Source of the DNA: Achromobacter denitrificans NBRC 15125
GTDB lineage: Bacteria; Pseudomonadota; Gammaproteobacteria; Burkholderiales; Burkholderiaceae_B
DNA length: 64,000 nt
Assembly: GCF_001571365.1 (NCBI RefSeq)
Contig: NZ_BCTQ01000010.1
Coordinates: forward strand, 62,001 to 126,000
Direction: 5' to 3'
The translations under genes and the position numbers were made by a program. Under the pieces are notes generated by a model. That model had not been told where the DNA came from, did not search any database, and was given only the letters and a program-made list of their open reading frames with translations. Of this stretch, positions 19,562 to 28,178 are shown piece after piece. Positions within the stretch are counted from its first letter, which is position 1; every line of letters starts with the position of its first letter.

Positions 19562-19563
19562 GG

Positions 19564-19923
19564 TCAACGCGAGATCTGGATTTCCACGCCTACGGCCGCG
19601 CAGTCGGAAAAGGCCATGGGCTTGCTGATGCGCAGGCGCAGCGCGCGGATTTCCTGGAAGTCGGCGAGCAGGCGCGCGGCGACCTGCTCGGACAGGGTTT
19701 CGATCAGGTTCACGTGCGCCTGCGTGCATTCTTCCACGATGGCCTCGCGCAGGCGCCGGTAGTCCAGCACGCTGTGGATGTCGTGGTCGTCGACCGCGCG
19801 CTGGATGTCCACGTCGAAATCGGCGTCGACATGCAGGGGCTGGGTGGCGCGGCGCTCGTGTTCGAGGATACCGATGCGGGCGTCGAGCGCGAGCCCGGAA
19901 AGGATGATGCGGCGTGTAGGCAT
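19564..19923 (-). CDS. folB: Dihydroneopterin aldolase
   Basis: Cleaves dihydroneopterin to hydroxymethyl-dihydropterin in folate synthesis. It has 119 residues, the usual length, with the conserved opening [20 protein letters not shown] and TIETLSE-like [15 protein letters not shown] chose the ATG giving MPTRRIIL; the frame is open much further upstream, but that part overlaps the divergent promoter region. First gene of a folB-ttcA pair; divergent from the flavoprotein gene 124 bp away. Confidence 0.93.
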   Translation of the reverse strand: MPTRRIILSGLALDARIGILEHERRATQPLHVDADFDVDIQRAVDDHDIHSVLDYRRLREAIVEECTQAHVNLIETLSEQVAARLLADFQEIRALRLRISKPMAFSDCAAVGVEIQISR

Positions 19924-20047
19924 GATGAAAACCTGGGTGGGGTAGCCCGGAATTGTAAGGCGGACGCGGGAGAGGGGCGGCCCGCTGGCTACAATCCGGC
20001 CATGTCCGGGCGTCCGCGAGGCGCCGGCGCAGTCAATAAGGGGTGAA

Positions 20048-20950
20048 ATGCAACAGATGCACGATTCGGTCATTGTAGGCGGCGGCCCGGCCGGCGCCTC
20101 CTGCGCCCTGTGGCTGGCCAGGTTGGGCCTGTCCCCGCTATTGGTCGAGGCCAGCGCCCGGCTGGGAGGGCTGGGCAACGACAACCCGTTCGCCGACGAT
20201 TGGATCGCGGTGCTGCCGGGCGTCACCGGCCAGCAGGTGGCCGCCAATATCGATACCAGCGTCCGGGCGGCGGGCGTGCCGCTGCGCCTGGAGACCCGCG
20301 TCACCGGCGTTCGGCCCTGCAAGGGCGGCATCGAGGCTGCGCTGGCCGGCCCGGACGGGGCCGAGACCCTGGCGCGGGCCCGCACCCTGGTCATCGCGTC
20401 CGGCGTGCGCGCCAAGGGCCTGCCGGACCATCCGCCGGGCGCATCCTGGCCCGGCGTGCTCATCGGACCGGGTTCGCCCATCGTGGCGCAGGACTACTCC
20501 GGCCTGTCCGTGGCGGTGCTGGGCGGGGGCGACAACGCGTTCGAGAATTACGTCTACGTGCGCAACCGCGGCGCCCGCGCGGTGCACCTCTATGCCCGCA
20601 GCGTGCGCGCCCAGCAGCAATGGGTGACGCGCGCCGGCCGCGACGGCGTGCACATCGGGCCGTACAAGGTCGATCCCGTCGCCCGCAGCGTCGACGGCCG
20701 CCGGTACGACCTGATCCTGGTCTTCTACGGCTGGGAGCCCCAGGCCGGCTTCGCCGACAGCCTGCGGCTGGCCCGCGACGAGCGCGGCTACATCCGCACC
20801 GATTTCGCCACCGCCGAAACCAGCGTGCCGGACATCTACGCCGTGGGCGAGGTGGCCAATCGCATGCATCCCTGCGTGGTGACCTCCATGGCCGACGGCG
20901 TGGTGGCGGCCAAGGCCATCCAGCGTCGCTGGGAACGGGCCGACGCCTGA
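20048..20950 (+). CDS. Thioredoxin-reductase-like FAD/NAD(P)-dependent oxidoreductase without redox cysteines
   Basis: A flavoprotein of 300 residues. FAD motif SVIVGGGPAGASCALWLARLG is at the N-terminus, NAD(P) motif VAVLGGGDNAFENYVYV near residue 160, and the C-terminal FAD-binding DIYAVGEVANRMHP near 275. The position where thioredoxin reductase carries CxxC holds GVLIGPGSPIV, so the redox-active disulfide is missing and thioredoxin cannot be the direct partner by that mechanism. It may be a ferredoxin/flavodoxin-NADP reductase-like enzyme. The start follows AAGGGG. No partner gene is adjacent. Confidence 0.85.
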   Translation: MQQMHDSVIVGGGPAGASCALWLARLGLSPLLVEASARLGGLGNDNPFADDWIAVLPGVTGQQVAANIDTSVRAAGVPLRLETRVTGVRPCKGGIEAALAGPDGAETLARARTLVIASGVRAKGLPDHPPGASWPGVLIGPGSPIVAQDYSGLSVAVLGGGDNAFENYVYVRNRGARAVHLYARSVRAQQQWVTRAGRDGVHIGPYKVDPVARSVDGRRYDLILVFYGWEPQAGFADSLRLARDERGYIRTDFATAETSVPDIYAVGEVANRMHPCVVTSMADGVVAAKAIQRRWERADA

Positions 20951-21083
20951 CCGGGAAAGGCCGGCCGCGGCGTTAAGCTCAGGCGAAGGCTCTCCTCCAG
21001 ATTGGAGAATGGTCATTTGCCCGCGCGGCGACCACACTCTGTGCCACAAGTTGATCGAACAATGATCGCAGTGGGAGACAGAC

Positions 21084-22052
21084 ATGTTGCACGCGCATCG
21101 CTGGCTGGCCGCCGGCGCGATGGCTGCCGCCATCGCCGGCCCCGCCCAAGCCGCCTGGCCTGAACGGCCGATCACGCTCATCATCCCGGCCGCGCCGGGC
21201 GGTACCACCGACATTTCCGCGCGACTGATCGCGGACAAGCTGAGCGCCCGGCTGGGCCAGCAGGTCATCGTGGAGAACCGCGCGGGCGCGGCCGGCATCA
21301 TCGGCGCGCAGGCGCTGGCGCGGGCCAAGCCCGACGGCTACACCCTGCTGATGGGCAACATCGGCCCCAACGCCATCAACTACGCGCTGTACAAGACGCT
21401 GCCCTACAAGGCGGCCGACTTCGCGCCGGTCACGCTGGTGATCTCGGTGCCCAACGTGCTGGTGGTGAACGAAGCCTCGCCGGCCCGCAGCGTGGCGGAC
21501 CTGCGGGCCGAAGCGCAGCGGGATCCGTCCAAGGTGTCTTTCGGCAGCTCCGGCGCGGGCCAGTCGCCGCATCTGTCGGCCGAACTCTTCAAGCAACGCG
21601 CGGACATCGCCGGCACGCACATCCCCTATAAGGGCGCCGGGCCCGCGGTGGCGGCGCTCCTGGGCAGGCAGTTCACCTTCATGATCGACAACCTGCCCAG
21701 TTCGATGCCCTACATCCAGTCCGGCAAGCTGCGCGCGCTGGCCGTCACCAGCGACAAGCGCCTGGCGGAACTGCCGGACGTGCCGACCATGGCCGAGGCC
21801 GGCGTGAAGGACATGGTGGTCACCGCCTGGTTCGGCCTGGTCGCGCCCGCCGGCACGCCGTCGGACGTCGTCGACAAGCTCTACGTCGCCACGCGCGATG
21901 TCGTGCGCAGCCCCGACATCAGCGACCGCTTCAAGGCCATGGGCGGCCAGGCGGGCGGCAACACGCCGGCGGAATTCGCGGCATTCATCGACCAGGAGCG
22001 CGCCCGCTGGAAACAGATCGTGGACGCGGCCGGCCTGGTGCAGGAGCAATAA
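21084..22052 (+). CDS. Bug-family tripartite tricarboxylate receptor (periplasmic)
   Basis: A periplasmic solute-binding protein of 322 residues with a signal peptide ending in AQA near residue 24. Bug signatures: PERPITLIIPAAPGGTTDISAR, AKPDGYTLLMGN, HIPYKGAGPAVAALLG and a LPDVPTMAEAG loop. Such proteins bind organic acids or aromatics, usually with no transporter genes next to them. It is immediately followed by pcaI (adjacent, 0 bp gap), so it probably belongs to the same operon and captures an acid fed into the 3-oxoadipate route (inference). Confidence 0.93.
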   Translation: MLHAHRWLAAGAMAAAIAGPAQAAWPERPITLIIPAAPGGTTDISARLIADKLSARLGQQVIVENRAGAAGIIGAQALARAKPDGYTLLMGNIGPNAINYALYKTLPYKAADFAPVTLVISVPNVLVVNEASPARSVADLRAEAQRDPSKVSFGSSGAGQSPHLSAELFKQRADIAGTHIPYKGAGPAVAALLGRQFTFMIDNLPSSMPYIQSGKLRALAVTSDKRLAELPDVPTMAEAGVKDMVVTAWFGLVAPAGTPSDVVDKLYVATRDVVRSPDISDRFKAMGGQAGGNTPAEFAAFIDQERARWKQIVDAAGLVQEQ

Positions 22053-22718
22053 GTGATCGACAAGATTCAAGCTTCCATGGCCGAGGCGGTCGCGGTGATT
22101 CCCGACGGCGCGTCGGTGCTGGTGGGCGGCTTCGGCGAGGCGGGCGTGCCCTACGAACTGCTGCACTGCCTGGCGGAACTGGGGCGGCGCGATCTCACCA
22201 TCATCTCGAACAACGCCGGCACCTTCGAACGCGGCATCGCCGCGCTGCTGATCCGCAGGCAGGTGCGCAAGATCATCTGCTCGCATCCGCGTCCGCCCAA
22301 TTCCGAGGCCTTCGCGCGCGCCTACCGCGCCGGCGAGGTCGAACTGGAATGCGTGCCGCAGGGCACGCTGGCCGAGCGCCTGCGCGCCGCGGGGGCGGGG
22401 CTGGGGCCGTTCTATACGCCTACCGGCTACGGCACGGAACTGGCCGAAGGCCGCCGCCAGGAAGTGATCGACGGCGTGGGCTATGTGCTGGAACATCCGC
22501 TGCGCGGCGACTACGCGCTGATCCGCGCGCACCTGGGCGACCGCTGGGGCAACCTGATGTACCGGCACGCCGCGCGCAATTTCAACCCGGTGATGTGCAT
22601 GGCCGCCGGCCACGCCATCGCCCAGGTCGACGAGGTGGTGCCGCTGGGCGCCTTCGTGCCCGAGCAAATCATGACGCAGGGCATCTTCGTGAAATCCGTC
22701 GTGCGGGTGGAGGCCTGA
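22053..22718 (+). CDS. pcaI: 3-oxoadipate CoA-transferase, alpha subunit
   Basis: With PcaJ moves CoA from succinyl-CoA to 3-oxoadipate, the penultimate step of the beta-ketoadipate pathway. The 221-residue sequence follows the family from start to end: MIDKIQ..GASVLVGGFGEAGVP, the SNNAG segment, GLGPFYTPTGYGTELAEG and RWGNLMYRHAARNFNP. It uses a GTG start directly after the Bug gene stop, so translational coupling is likely. The overall wording matches PcaI/CatI more closely than acetoacetate transferases (judged from memory, not an alignment). Confidence 0.9.
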   Translation: MIDKIQASMAEAVAVIPDGASVLVGGFGEAGVPYELLHCLAELGRRDLTIISNNAGTFERGIAALLIRRQVRKIICSHPRPPNSEAFARAYRAGEVELECVPQGTLAERLRAAGAGLGPFYTPTGYGTELAEGRRQEVIDGVGYVLEHPLRGDYALIRAHLGDRWGNLMYRHAARNFNPVMCMAAGHAIAQVDEVVPLGAFVPEQIMTQGIFVKSVVRVEA

Positions 22719-22719
22719 C

Positions 22720-23418
22720 ATGCAAGAAATCATCGGATTGACCCGGCAGCAGATCGCGCAGTTGCTGGCCAGCGACATCCCCGACGGCTCCATCGTCAAT
22801 CTGGGCATCGGCATGCCGACCCTGGTGGGCGACTACCTGCCGTCCGACCGGGACATCCTGCTGCACAGCGAAAACGGCATCCTGGGCATGGGTCCCGCCG
22901 CCAGCGGCGAGGATGTGGACACCGACCTGATCAACGCCAGCCGCCAGCCGGTCACGCTGCGGGACGGCGCGTCGATCACCGAGCACACCGTGTCCTTCGC
23001 CATGATGCGCGGCGGCCACCTGGACTACGCGGTGCTGGGCGCCTTCCAGGTCTCGGAGCGGGGCGATCTGGCCAACTGGAAGACCGACGCCGCCGACGCC
23101 ATCCCCGCCGTGGGCGGCGCGATGGATCTGGCCGTGGGGGCCAGGCAAGTGCTGGTCACGATGGAGCATCGCGGCCGCGATGGAACGCCCAAGCTGCTGC
23201 GGGTATGCACGTATCCGCTGACGGGCAAAGGCGTGGTGACGCGCATCTACACCGACCTGGCCGTGATAGACGTAACGCCGCCGGGCTTCAGCGTCCACGC
23301 GATGCTTGCCGGCGTGGACGCAGCCTTCCTGCGCTCGGTCACCGGGGCGCCGCTGCATTTCCCGGCGGAAATTCGCCGCATCGCGCTGGATGCCGGCGGC
23401 AGGCCCCGCTACGTCTGA
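22720..23418 (+). CDS. pcaJ: 3-oxoadipate CoA-transferase, beta subunit
   Basis: The catalytic subunit, 232 residues. The active-site glutamate that forms the CoA thioester lies in LLHSENGILGMGP near residue 52. Other family blocks: DGSIVNLGIGMPTLVG, MMRGGHLDYAVLGAFQVSERGDLANW and CTYPLTGKGVVTRIYTDLAVIDV (quoted in parts). It starts 1 bp after the pcaI stop. A second Bug receptor follows after 35 bp. The thiolase (pcaF) expected next in the pathway is not in the window. Confidence 0.9.
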   Translation: MQEIIGLTRQQIAQLLASDIPDGSIVNLGIGMPTLVGDYLPSDRDILLHSENGILGMGPAASGEDVDTDLINASRQPVTLRDGASITEHTVSFAMMRGGHLDYAVLGAFQVSERGDLANWKTDAADAIPAVGGAMDLAVGARQVLVTMEHRGRDGTPKLLRVCTYPLTGKGVVTRIYTDLAVIDVTPPGFSVHAMLAGVDAAFLRSVTGAPLHFPAEIRRIALDAGGRPRYV

Positions 23419-23453
23419 CGCTTCCAGCCCGAACCCGGGCCAAGGAGACCCTG

Positions 23454-24416
23454 ATGATCCGTTCCCTGCTGGCCGCGGCAACGCTGGGCGTCGCGTGTCT
23501 GGGCGCCGCGCAGGCCGCGCCTTCCTATCCCGACAAACCGATCACCTTGCTGATCCCCTATCCGCCCGGCGGCAGCGCGGACATGCTGGCGCGGCCCCTG
23601 GGCGCGGAACTGCAGAAGAAGTGGGGCCAGCCCGTGGTGCTGGAATACAAGCCGGGCGCGGGCGGCACGATCGCGTCGGCGCAGCTGGCGCGCGCCAGGC
23701 CCGACGGCTACACGCTGCTGATGGTGCTGGCCGCCCATGCGATCAATCCCAGCCTGTATCCGTCGCTGCCCTACGACACGCGCCGCGATTTCGCGCCGGT
23801 GTCGCTGGTGGCCACGCTGCCGATGCTGGTGGCGGCCCCCTTGAGCACGCCGGCCGATACCGTGGGCGAACTGATCGCCTACGGCAAGAGCCACCCCGGC
23901 AAGCTCAGCTTCGCGTCGGCGGGCAACGGCAACACCAGCCACCTCGCCGCCGAGATGTTCAAGAACCAGACCGGCGCCGACATGATGCACGTGCCCTACA
24001 AAGGCAGCGGGCCGGCCGTGGTGGCGCTCCTGGGCGGCGAAGTGTCGTTGATGTTCGACAGCATCTCCACGTCGCTGCCGCAAGTGCGGGCGGGAAAGCT
24101 GAAGGCCATCGCCGTGACGGGGGAGCGACGCTCTGCCTTGCTGCCCGACGTGCCCACGGTGGCCGAAAGCGTGCCGGGGTTCGTGGTGAACGGCTGGTAC
24201 GGCGTGCTGGCGCCGGCGGGCACGCCGCCGGACATCGTCGATGCGCTGAGCCGCGGCATTGCCGAAGCGCTGGCCGTGCCCGCCTTGAAGCAGCAGGTGG
24301 AGGGCTACGGCTACGAGACCGTGGGATCCACGCCCGCCGAGTTCGCCGGCCACATCGACCGCGAACTCGTCACCTGGAAGAAGGCCGTCGAAACCTCCGG
24401 CGCCAAGCTGAACTGA
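23454..24416 (+). CDS. Bug-family tripartite tricarboxylate receptor (periplasmic)
   Basis: A second periplasmic solute receptor of 320 residues with signal peptide MIRSLLAAATLGVACLGAAQA (cleavage after AQA; quoted to the site only). Bug signatures: DKPITLLIPYPPGGSADMLAR, ARPDGYTLLMVL and HVPYKGSGPAVVALLGGEV. The ATG follows AAGGAGA at good spacing. It closes the Bug-pcaI-pcaJ-Bug set. Its stop codon and that of the convergent pcaD gene share the palindrome TGAGCGCTCA (24414-24423). Confidence 0.93.
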   Translation: MIRSLLAAATLGVACLGAAQAAPSYPDKPITLLIPYPPGGSADMLARPLGAELQKKWGQPVVLEYKPGAGGTIASAQLARARPDGYTLLMVLAAHAINPSLYPSLPYDTRRDFAPVSLVATLPMLVAAPLSTPADTVGELIAYGKSHPGKLSFASAGNGNTSHLAAEMFKNQTGADMMHVPYKGSGPAVVALLGGEVSLMFDSISTSLPQVRAGKLKAIAVTGERRSALLPDVPTVAESVPGFVVNGWYGVLAPAGTPPDIVDALSRGIAEALAVPALKQQVEGYGYETVGSTPAEFAGHIDRELVTWKKAVETSGAKLN

Positions 24417-24420
24417 GCGC

Positions 24421-25218
24421 TCAGGACGCCAGCAGGAATTCCAGGACGGCGGCCTCGAATGCCTCGGGCAGTTCGATGTTCGACAAGTGCACGGCCGGCA
24501 GCACCACCAGCCTGGCGCCGGGAATGGTGGCGGCCATCTGCTCGCCATGGCTGGCCGCGGTGACCGTGTCGTGCAGGCCGGCGATGACCAGCGAGGGATT
24601 GGGAATCAGGGCGATGGTCCGGCGCAGGTCGGCGTCCCGCACGGCCGCGAACGCACCGGCCAGGCCGTGCCTGTCGGTGCCCAGCAGCATGGCGCGGAAC
24701 TTCTCCACGGCCGGGCCGCCGGCCTCCAGCAGGGCGGGCGGAAACCAGTTCCGCAGGAAGACCTCGGCGGTGTCCGTCATGTCGCTGGCCTGCAGCGTGG
24801 CGGCGATGCGCTCGTCCCATTGCGGCGCGGGCCCCAGGTAGGCGGATGAGTTGCTCAGGACGAGGCGGCCGATCCGCTCGGGCGCATGCACGCCCAGCCA
24901 TTGTCCGATGATGCCGCCCAGCGACAACCCGAGGAAATGCGCGCGGGCGATGCCCAGGCCGTCCAGCAGTTCCACGACGTCGCGGCCCAGCCGATCCAGG
25001 GAGTAGGGGCCGGCGGGCACGCTGGACGCGCCGTGGCCGCGGGTGTCGTAGCGCAGCACGCGGAAGTGGCGCGAGAGCGCCGGGATCTGGTCGTCCCACA
25101 TGCGCAGCGTGGTGCCGATGGAATTCGACAGCAACAGCGTGGGCAGGCCGGCGTCTCCGTCGAAGCGGTAGGCGATGCGGGCGCCGTCGCCCGTGGTGAA
25201 GAAGGATGTGTCCTGCAT
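24421..25218 (-). CDS. pcaD: 3-oxoadipate enol-lactonase
   Basis: Hydrolyses 3-oxoadipate enol-lactone to 3-oxoadipate. An alpha/beta hydrolase of 265 residues with nucleophile Ser99 in LGLSLGG, the acid in AGLHDTVTAA and the histidine in VHLSNIELP near the C-terminus. The DTRGHGASSVPAGPYSLDRLG block is typical of PcaD. Its product is the substrate of PcaIJ encoded on the opposite strand. Divergent from a LysR gene 100 bp away that probably controls it. Confidence 0.9.
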   Translation of the reverse strand: MQDTSFFTTGDGARIAYRFDGDAGLPTLLLSNSIGTTLRMWDDQIPALSRHFRVLRYDTRGHGASSVPAGPYSLDRLGRDVVELLDGLGIARAHFLGLSLGGIIGQWLGVHAPERIGRLVLSNSSAYLGPAPQWDERIAATLQASDMTDTAEVFLRNWFPPALLEAGGPAVEKFRAMLLGTDRHGLAGAFAAVRDADLRRTIALIPNPSLVIAGLHDTVTAASHGEQMAATIPGARLVVLPAVHLSNIELPEAFEAAVLEFLLAS

Positions 25219-25289
25219 GATGGATCTGCCTCGCGGTGGATGGGGTAGGCAAATCGTAGTTGCGCGGCGCTCAGGAAGAAATTACAAAG

Positions 25290-25310
25290 TTCGCACAATC
25301 ATTGTTGGAA
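25290..25310. promoter_or_regulatory. Dyad in the pcaD-LysR gap, candidate LysR operator
   Basis: TTC-N2-ACAATCATTGT-N2-GAA, a dyad centred on 25300 with the inner palindrome ACAAT-C-ATTGT at 25295-25305. It ends 8 bp before the LysR start codon, where binding would repress the regulator's own gene. It does not fit the simple T-N11-A rule at its centre, so the call is tentative. Confidence 0.4.
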
Positions 25311-25318
25311 AAACTGAC

Positions 25319-26233
25319 ATGAGCGAATTTACCTTGCATGACCTGCAATGCTTCGACGCCGTGGTGCGCGAGGGCGGCTTCCAGGCCGCGGCCGCGTCGC
25401 TGCATCGCTCGCATCCGGCGGTGTTCGCGGCGGTGGCGAAACTCGAACGGCAGCTGGGCTTCGCGCTGCTGGACCGCGGCGGCTACCGCGTGCGCCCGAC
25501 CGGCGCCGGGCAGTCCTTCCACGAGCGCGCGCAATCGTTGCTGCGCGAGCTGACCGCCTTGCGCGCGCATGCGGGCCAACTGGCCATGGGAGAGGAAACC
25601 GAGCTGCGCGTGGTGATCGGCGATTTCTGCCCACGGCCGTACGTGCTGGGGCTGTTGAGCCGCTTCTTCGCGAGCTGCCCAGGAACGCGCCTGGAGCTGT
25701 ACTTCGAGGCGGTCGCGGGCCCCTGGGAACGCCTGGACGACGGCGAGGCCGACCTCATCCTGCACCGCGTGGACAAGAGCGATGCGCGGATCGAATGGGT
25801 CGATCTGGCCAAGGTGCCCTTCGTGCCCGTGGTGGCGCCGGGTTTCCTGCGCGAGCCCGTGCCGCGCGCGGTTCGCCCGGCGCATCTGCGCGAGTACACG
25901 CAATGCGTCATGCGCGACACCGCGAGGCATACGCCGCCGCGCGACTACTTCACCATCGCGGGCGCGCGCCAGTGCACGGTCGCCGATCAGCTGATGAAGA
26001 AAGAGATCATCCTGCAAGGCATGGGATGGGGCCACATGCCGCGCTTTCTCGTCGAAGAGGAACTGCGCGACGGCCGGCTGCGCTCGATCGCCAACCCCCA
26101 CTTGCCCGGCAGCGTGGAGGAGCTGGTGGCGGCGCGGCGCTGCGATCGGGCGCAAGGCCCGGTATCGAATCGGCTGTGGCGATACCTGCAGGCAGCCGCG
26201 CCCGAATTGCGCCGCGCGTTGCGCAAGCGATAA
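25319..26233 (+). CDS. LysR-family transcriptional regulator (likely for pcaD and Bug-pcaIJ)
   Basis: A LysR regulator of 304 residues. The helix-turn-helix lies at about 18-40 (GGFQAAAASLHRSHPAVFAAVAKLE in parts) and a substrate-binding-like effector domain follows from residue 95. I chose the ATG giving MSEFTLHDLQ; longer in-frame starts run into the divergent promoter. Divergent from pcaD, with a dyad just before its own start. Control of the pca cluster by a pathway intermediate is inference from position. Confidence 0.88.
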   Translation: MSEFTLHDLQCFDAVVREGGFQAAAASLHRSHPAVFAAVAKLERQLGFALLDRGGYRVRPTGAGQSFHERAQSLLRELTALRAHAGQLAMGEETELRVVIGDFCPRPYVLGLLSRFFASCPGTRLELYFEAVAGPWERLDDGEADLILHRVDKSDARIEWVDLAKVPFVPVVAPGFLREPVPRAVRPAHLREYTQCVMRDTARHTPPRDYFTIAGARQCTVADQLMKKEIILQGMGWGHMPRFLVEEELRDGRLRSIANPHLPGSVEELVAARRCDRAQGPVSNRLWRYLQAAAPELRRALRKR

Positions 26234-26255
26234 GGGAGAGCGCTTGCGCCCGCGC

Positions 26256-27017
26256 TCAATACTTGCCGGTAAGCAGTTCGCCCGCGTCGGGCACGCGCGC
26301 TTCCAGGTCCAGCACCTTGAGCATCCGGTAGACCGTCGCGGCGGCGGCGGTCACCACCGGCAGACCCAGCCGGTCCTGCACGGGCTGGATCGACGCCAGC
26401 GACGGCATCTGCACGCAGGCCGACAGCACCACGGCGTCCACGCCGCGGGTGTCCAGGCGCGCGACGTGGCTGGCGGGCGCCATCGGGTCCTGCGCGCCGA
26501 CCTGCAGGTTGTCGGCGATTTCCAGCGACAGGCTGTCGTGCACCTCGATGCCCTCGTTCTCGATGTAGTCCACGACCAGGCGGGTCAGCGGCTTCATGTA
26601 GGGGGTCAGGATGGCGACCTTGCGCGCGCCGATGGCGTGCAGGCCCTCGACCAGCGCGCCCGCGCTGGAGATGACGGGCGCGGGCGCGCCGTTGTCCACG
26701 GTGGCCTGGTGCAGGCGCTCCTGGGAAACGCGGTGGTAGCCCAGGCCCTGGCTCATGATGGCCACCAGGCAGGCGTACCCCAGCACGTCCACGCGCGCGT
26801 CGGAGAGCTCTTGCGCGCAGCGGTCCGACTCGCGGTCCATCGAGGCCAGTTCGGCGGCGGTCACCTGCTTCATGCGCATACGGCTTGAATGGAAGGTGAA
26901 GCGCTCGGGGGCGATGGTTTCGCGCAGGCGCAGCATGGCCGGGATTTCGGTCTCCATGGTGGTGTTGGAACTGGGCACGATCTGGCCGATGCGCAGGCTG
27001 CGGGGAGATGAGGTCAT
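26256..27017 (-). CDS. Maleate isomerase / Asp-Glu racemase superfamily enzyme
   Basis: A cytoplasmic enzyme of 253 residues. Two conserved cysteines, in GYACLVAIMS (about residue 82) and LSACVQMPSL (about 198), sit where maleate cis-trans isomerases and racemases have their catalytic pair; arylmalonate decarboxylases keep only the second, so isomerase or racemase activity is favoured. The N-terminal IVPSSNTTMETEIPAML matches the maleate isomerase pattern. The start follows AGGAG. It lies 82 bp downstream of a Bug receptor on the same strand, suggesting that the imported acid is the substrate or leads to it. Confidence 0.8.
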   Translation of the reverse strand: MTSSPRSLRIGQIVPSSNTTMETEIPAMLRLRETIAPERFTFHSSRMRMKQVTAAELASMDRESDRCAQELSDARVDVLGYACLVAIMSQGLGYHRVSQERLHQATVDNGAPAPVISSAGALVEGLHAIGARKVAILTPYMKPLTRLVVDYIENEGIEVHDSLSLEIADNLQVGAQDPMAPASHVARLDTRGVDAVVLSACVQMPSLASIQPVQDRLGLPVVTAAAATVYRMLKVLDLEARVPDAGELLTGKY

Positions 27018-27099
27018 GGCGGCGCTCCTGGAAAAAAGGCGAAAGAGGTCCCGTCCCCGCGCCATCGGCGCGGGGAGCGGGAAGCAATGCGGTGGGGGA

Positions 27100-28059
27100 T
27101 CAGTCGGCGGTGATGCCCGCGGCGGCGACGGTGCGCTGCCAGTAGGCCAGTTCCGTGGAGACGCGCTGGTTCAGCGCTTCGGGGCCTTCGAAGCGGGCTT
27201 CGATGCCGGCGGCCTGCGCGCGCTGCACGGTGGCGGGTTGGGCGAGCGCGGCCTCGACGCTGGCGGCCAGCTTGTCGATGACGGGCTGCGGCGTGCCCGC
27301 CGGCGCGAACAGCGCCACCCAGGATTCCAGCTGGTACTCGGGCAGGCCGGCCTCGGCGGTGGTGGGCACGTCGGGCAGCATGGGGTGGCGCTTGGGGCTG
27401 GTCACGGCCAGGGCCTTCAGCTTGCCGGTCTGCACGTGGCCCATCACCGAGGGCGGCGTGGTGATGAAGACCTGCACGTTGCCCGCCAGCACGTCCTGGA
27501 TCGCGGCGCCCGAGCCGCGGTACGGCACGTGGAACATCGCCGCGCCGGTCTGCTGCTTGAAGACTTCGGTGCCGAGGTGGGACAGCGACCCCACGCCCTG
27601 CGAGGCGTAGTTGAAGCGGCCGGGAGAATTCTTGACCTCGGCCACGAACTCCGTGATGTTGGTGGCCTTGATGGACGGATGCACGGCGATCACGTTGCTG
27701 GATACCGTCACCAGCCCCACCGGCACGAAGTCCTTGGGCGCCCAGGGCAGCTTGGCCGTGAGGTTGGGGTTGCCCACGTGATAGGCCGAGTACGACACCA
27801 GCAAGGTGTAGCCGTCGGGCTTGGCGCGCGCGACGTATTGGTACGCGATGTTGCCGCTGCCGCCGTCCTTGTTCTCGACCACGACCGGCTTGCCCAGCGC
27901 GGCGGCCAGCGGTTCGGCCACGATGCGGGCGGACGTGTCCACCAGCCCGCCGGGCGGATTGGGCACCACGAGGGACAGGGTGCGGTTGGGGAAATCGTCG
28001 GCGGCGTGGGCGCCGAATGCCGCCCCGGAAAGCAAGGCGGCGGCGAACAGTTTCTGCAT
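27100..28059 (-). CDS. Bug-family tripartite tricarboxylate receptor (periplasmic)
   Basis: A third periplasmic receptor, 319 residues, signal peptide ending in AHA near residue 19. Bug signatures: NRTLSLVVPNPPGGLVDTSAR, AKPDGYTLLVSY, HVPYRGSGAAIQDVLAG and MLPDVPTTAEAGLPEY. I chose the ATG after GGAGACC; the frame extends upstream without a signal-like start. It is first in a two-gene unit with the maleate-isomerase-like gene and divergent from a LysR gene (119 bp gap), a common receptor-enzyme-regulator arrangement. Confidence 0.93.
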   Translation of the reverse strand: MQKLFAAALLSGAAFGAHAADDFPNRTLSLVVPNPPGGLVDTSARIVAEPLAAALGKPVVVENKDGGSGNIAYQYVARAKPDGYTLLVSYSAYHVGNPNLTAKLPWAPKDFVPVGLVTVSSNVIAVHPSIKATNITEFVAEVKNSPGRFNYASQGVGSLSHLGTEVFKQQTGAAMFHVPYRGSGAAIQDVLAGNVQVFITTPPSVMGHVQTGKLKALAVTSPKRHPMLPDVPTTAEAGLPEYQLESWVALFAPAGTPQPVIDKLAASVEAALAQPATVQRAQAAGIEARFEGPEALNQRVSTELAYWQRTVAAAGITAD

Positions 28060-28178
28060 GGCAGGTCTCCGGTTATTGTCGTTTGCTCTATGGCAGGGCC
28101 TTATTCTGCTCGCCGGGAACAATAGTTTCCAATATAGTTTTTGTCTGGTTTCATATCTTTCCCAAATAACTGCCCGCC

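Noticed and set aside
24414-24423. TGAGCGCTCA palindrome as a regulatory site
   Set aside because: It is simply the two convergent stop codons of the Bug and pcaD genes; nothing else supports function.
28100-28160. LysR operator between the third Bug gene and its LysR gene
   Set aside because: Partial repeats (ATAGTTT twice, GGAA..TTCC) are present but no dyad is strong enough to call.
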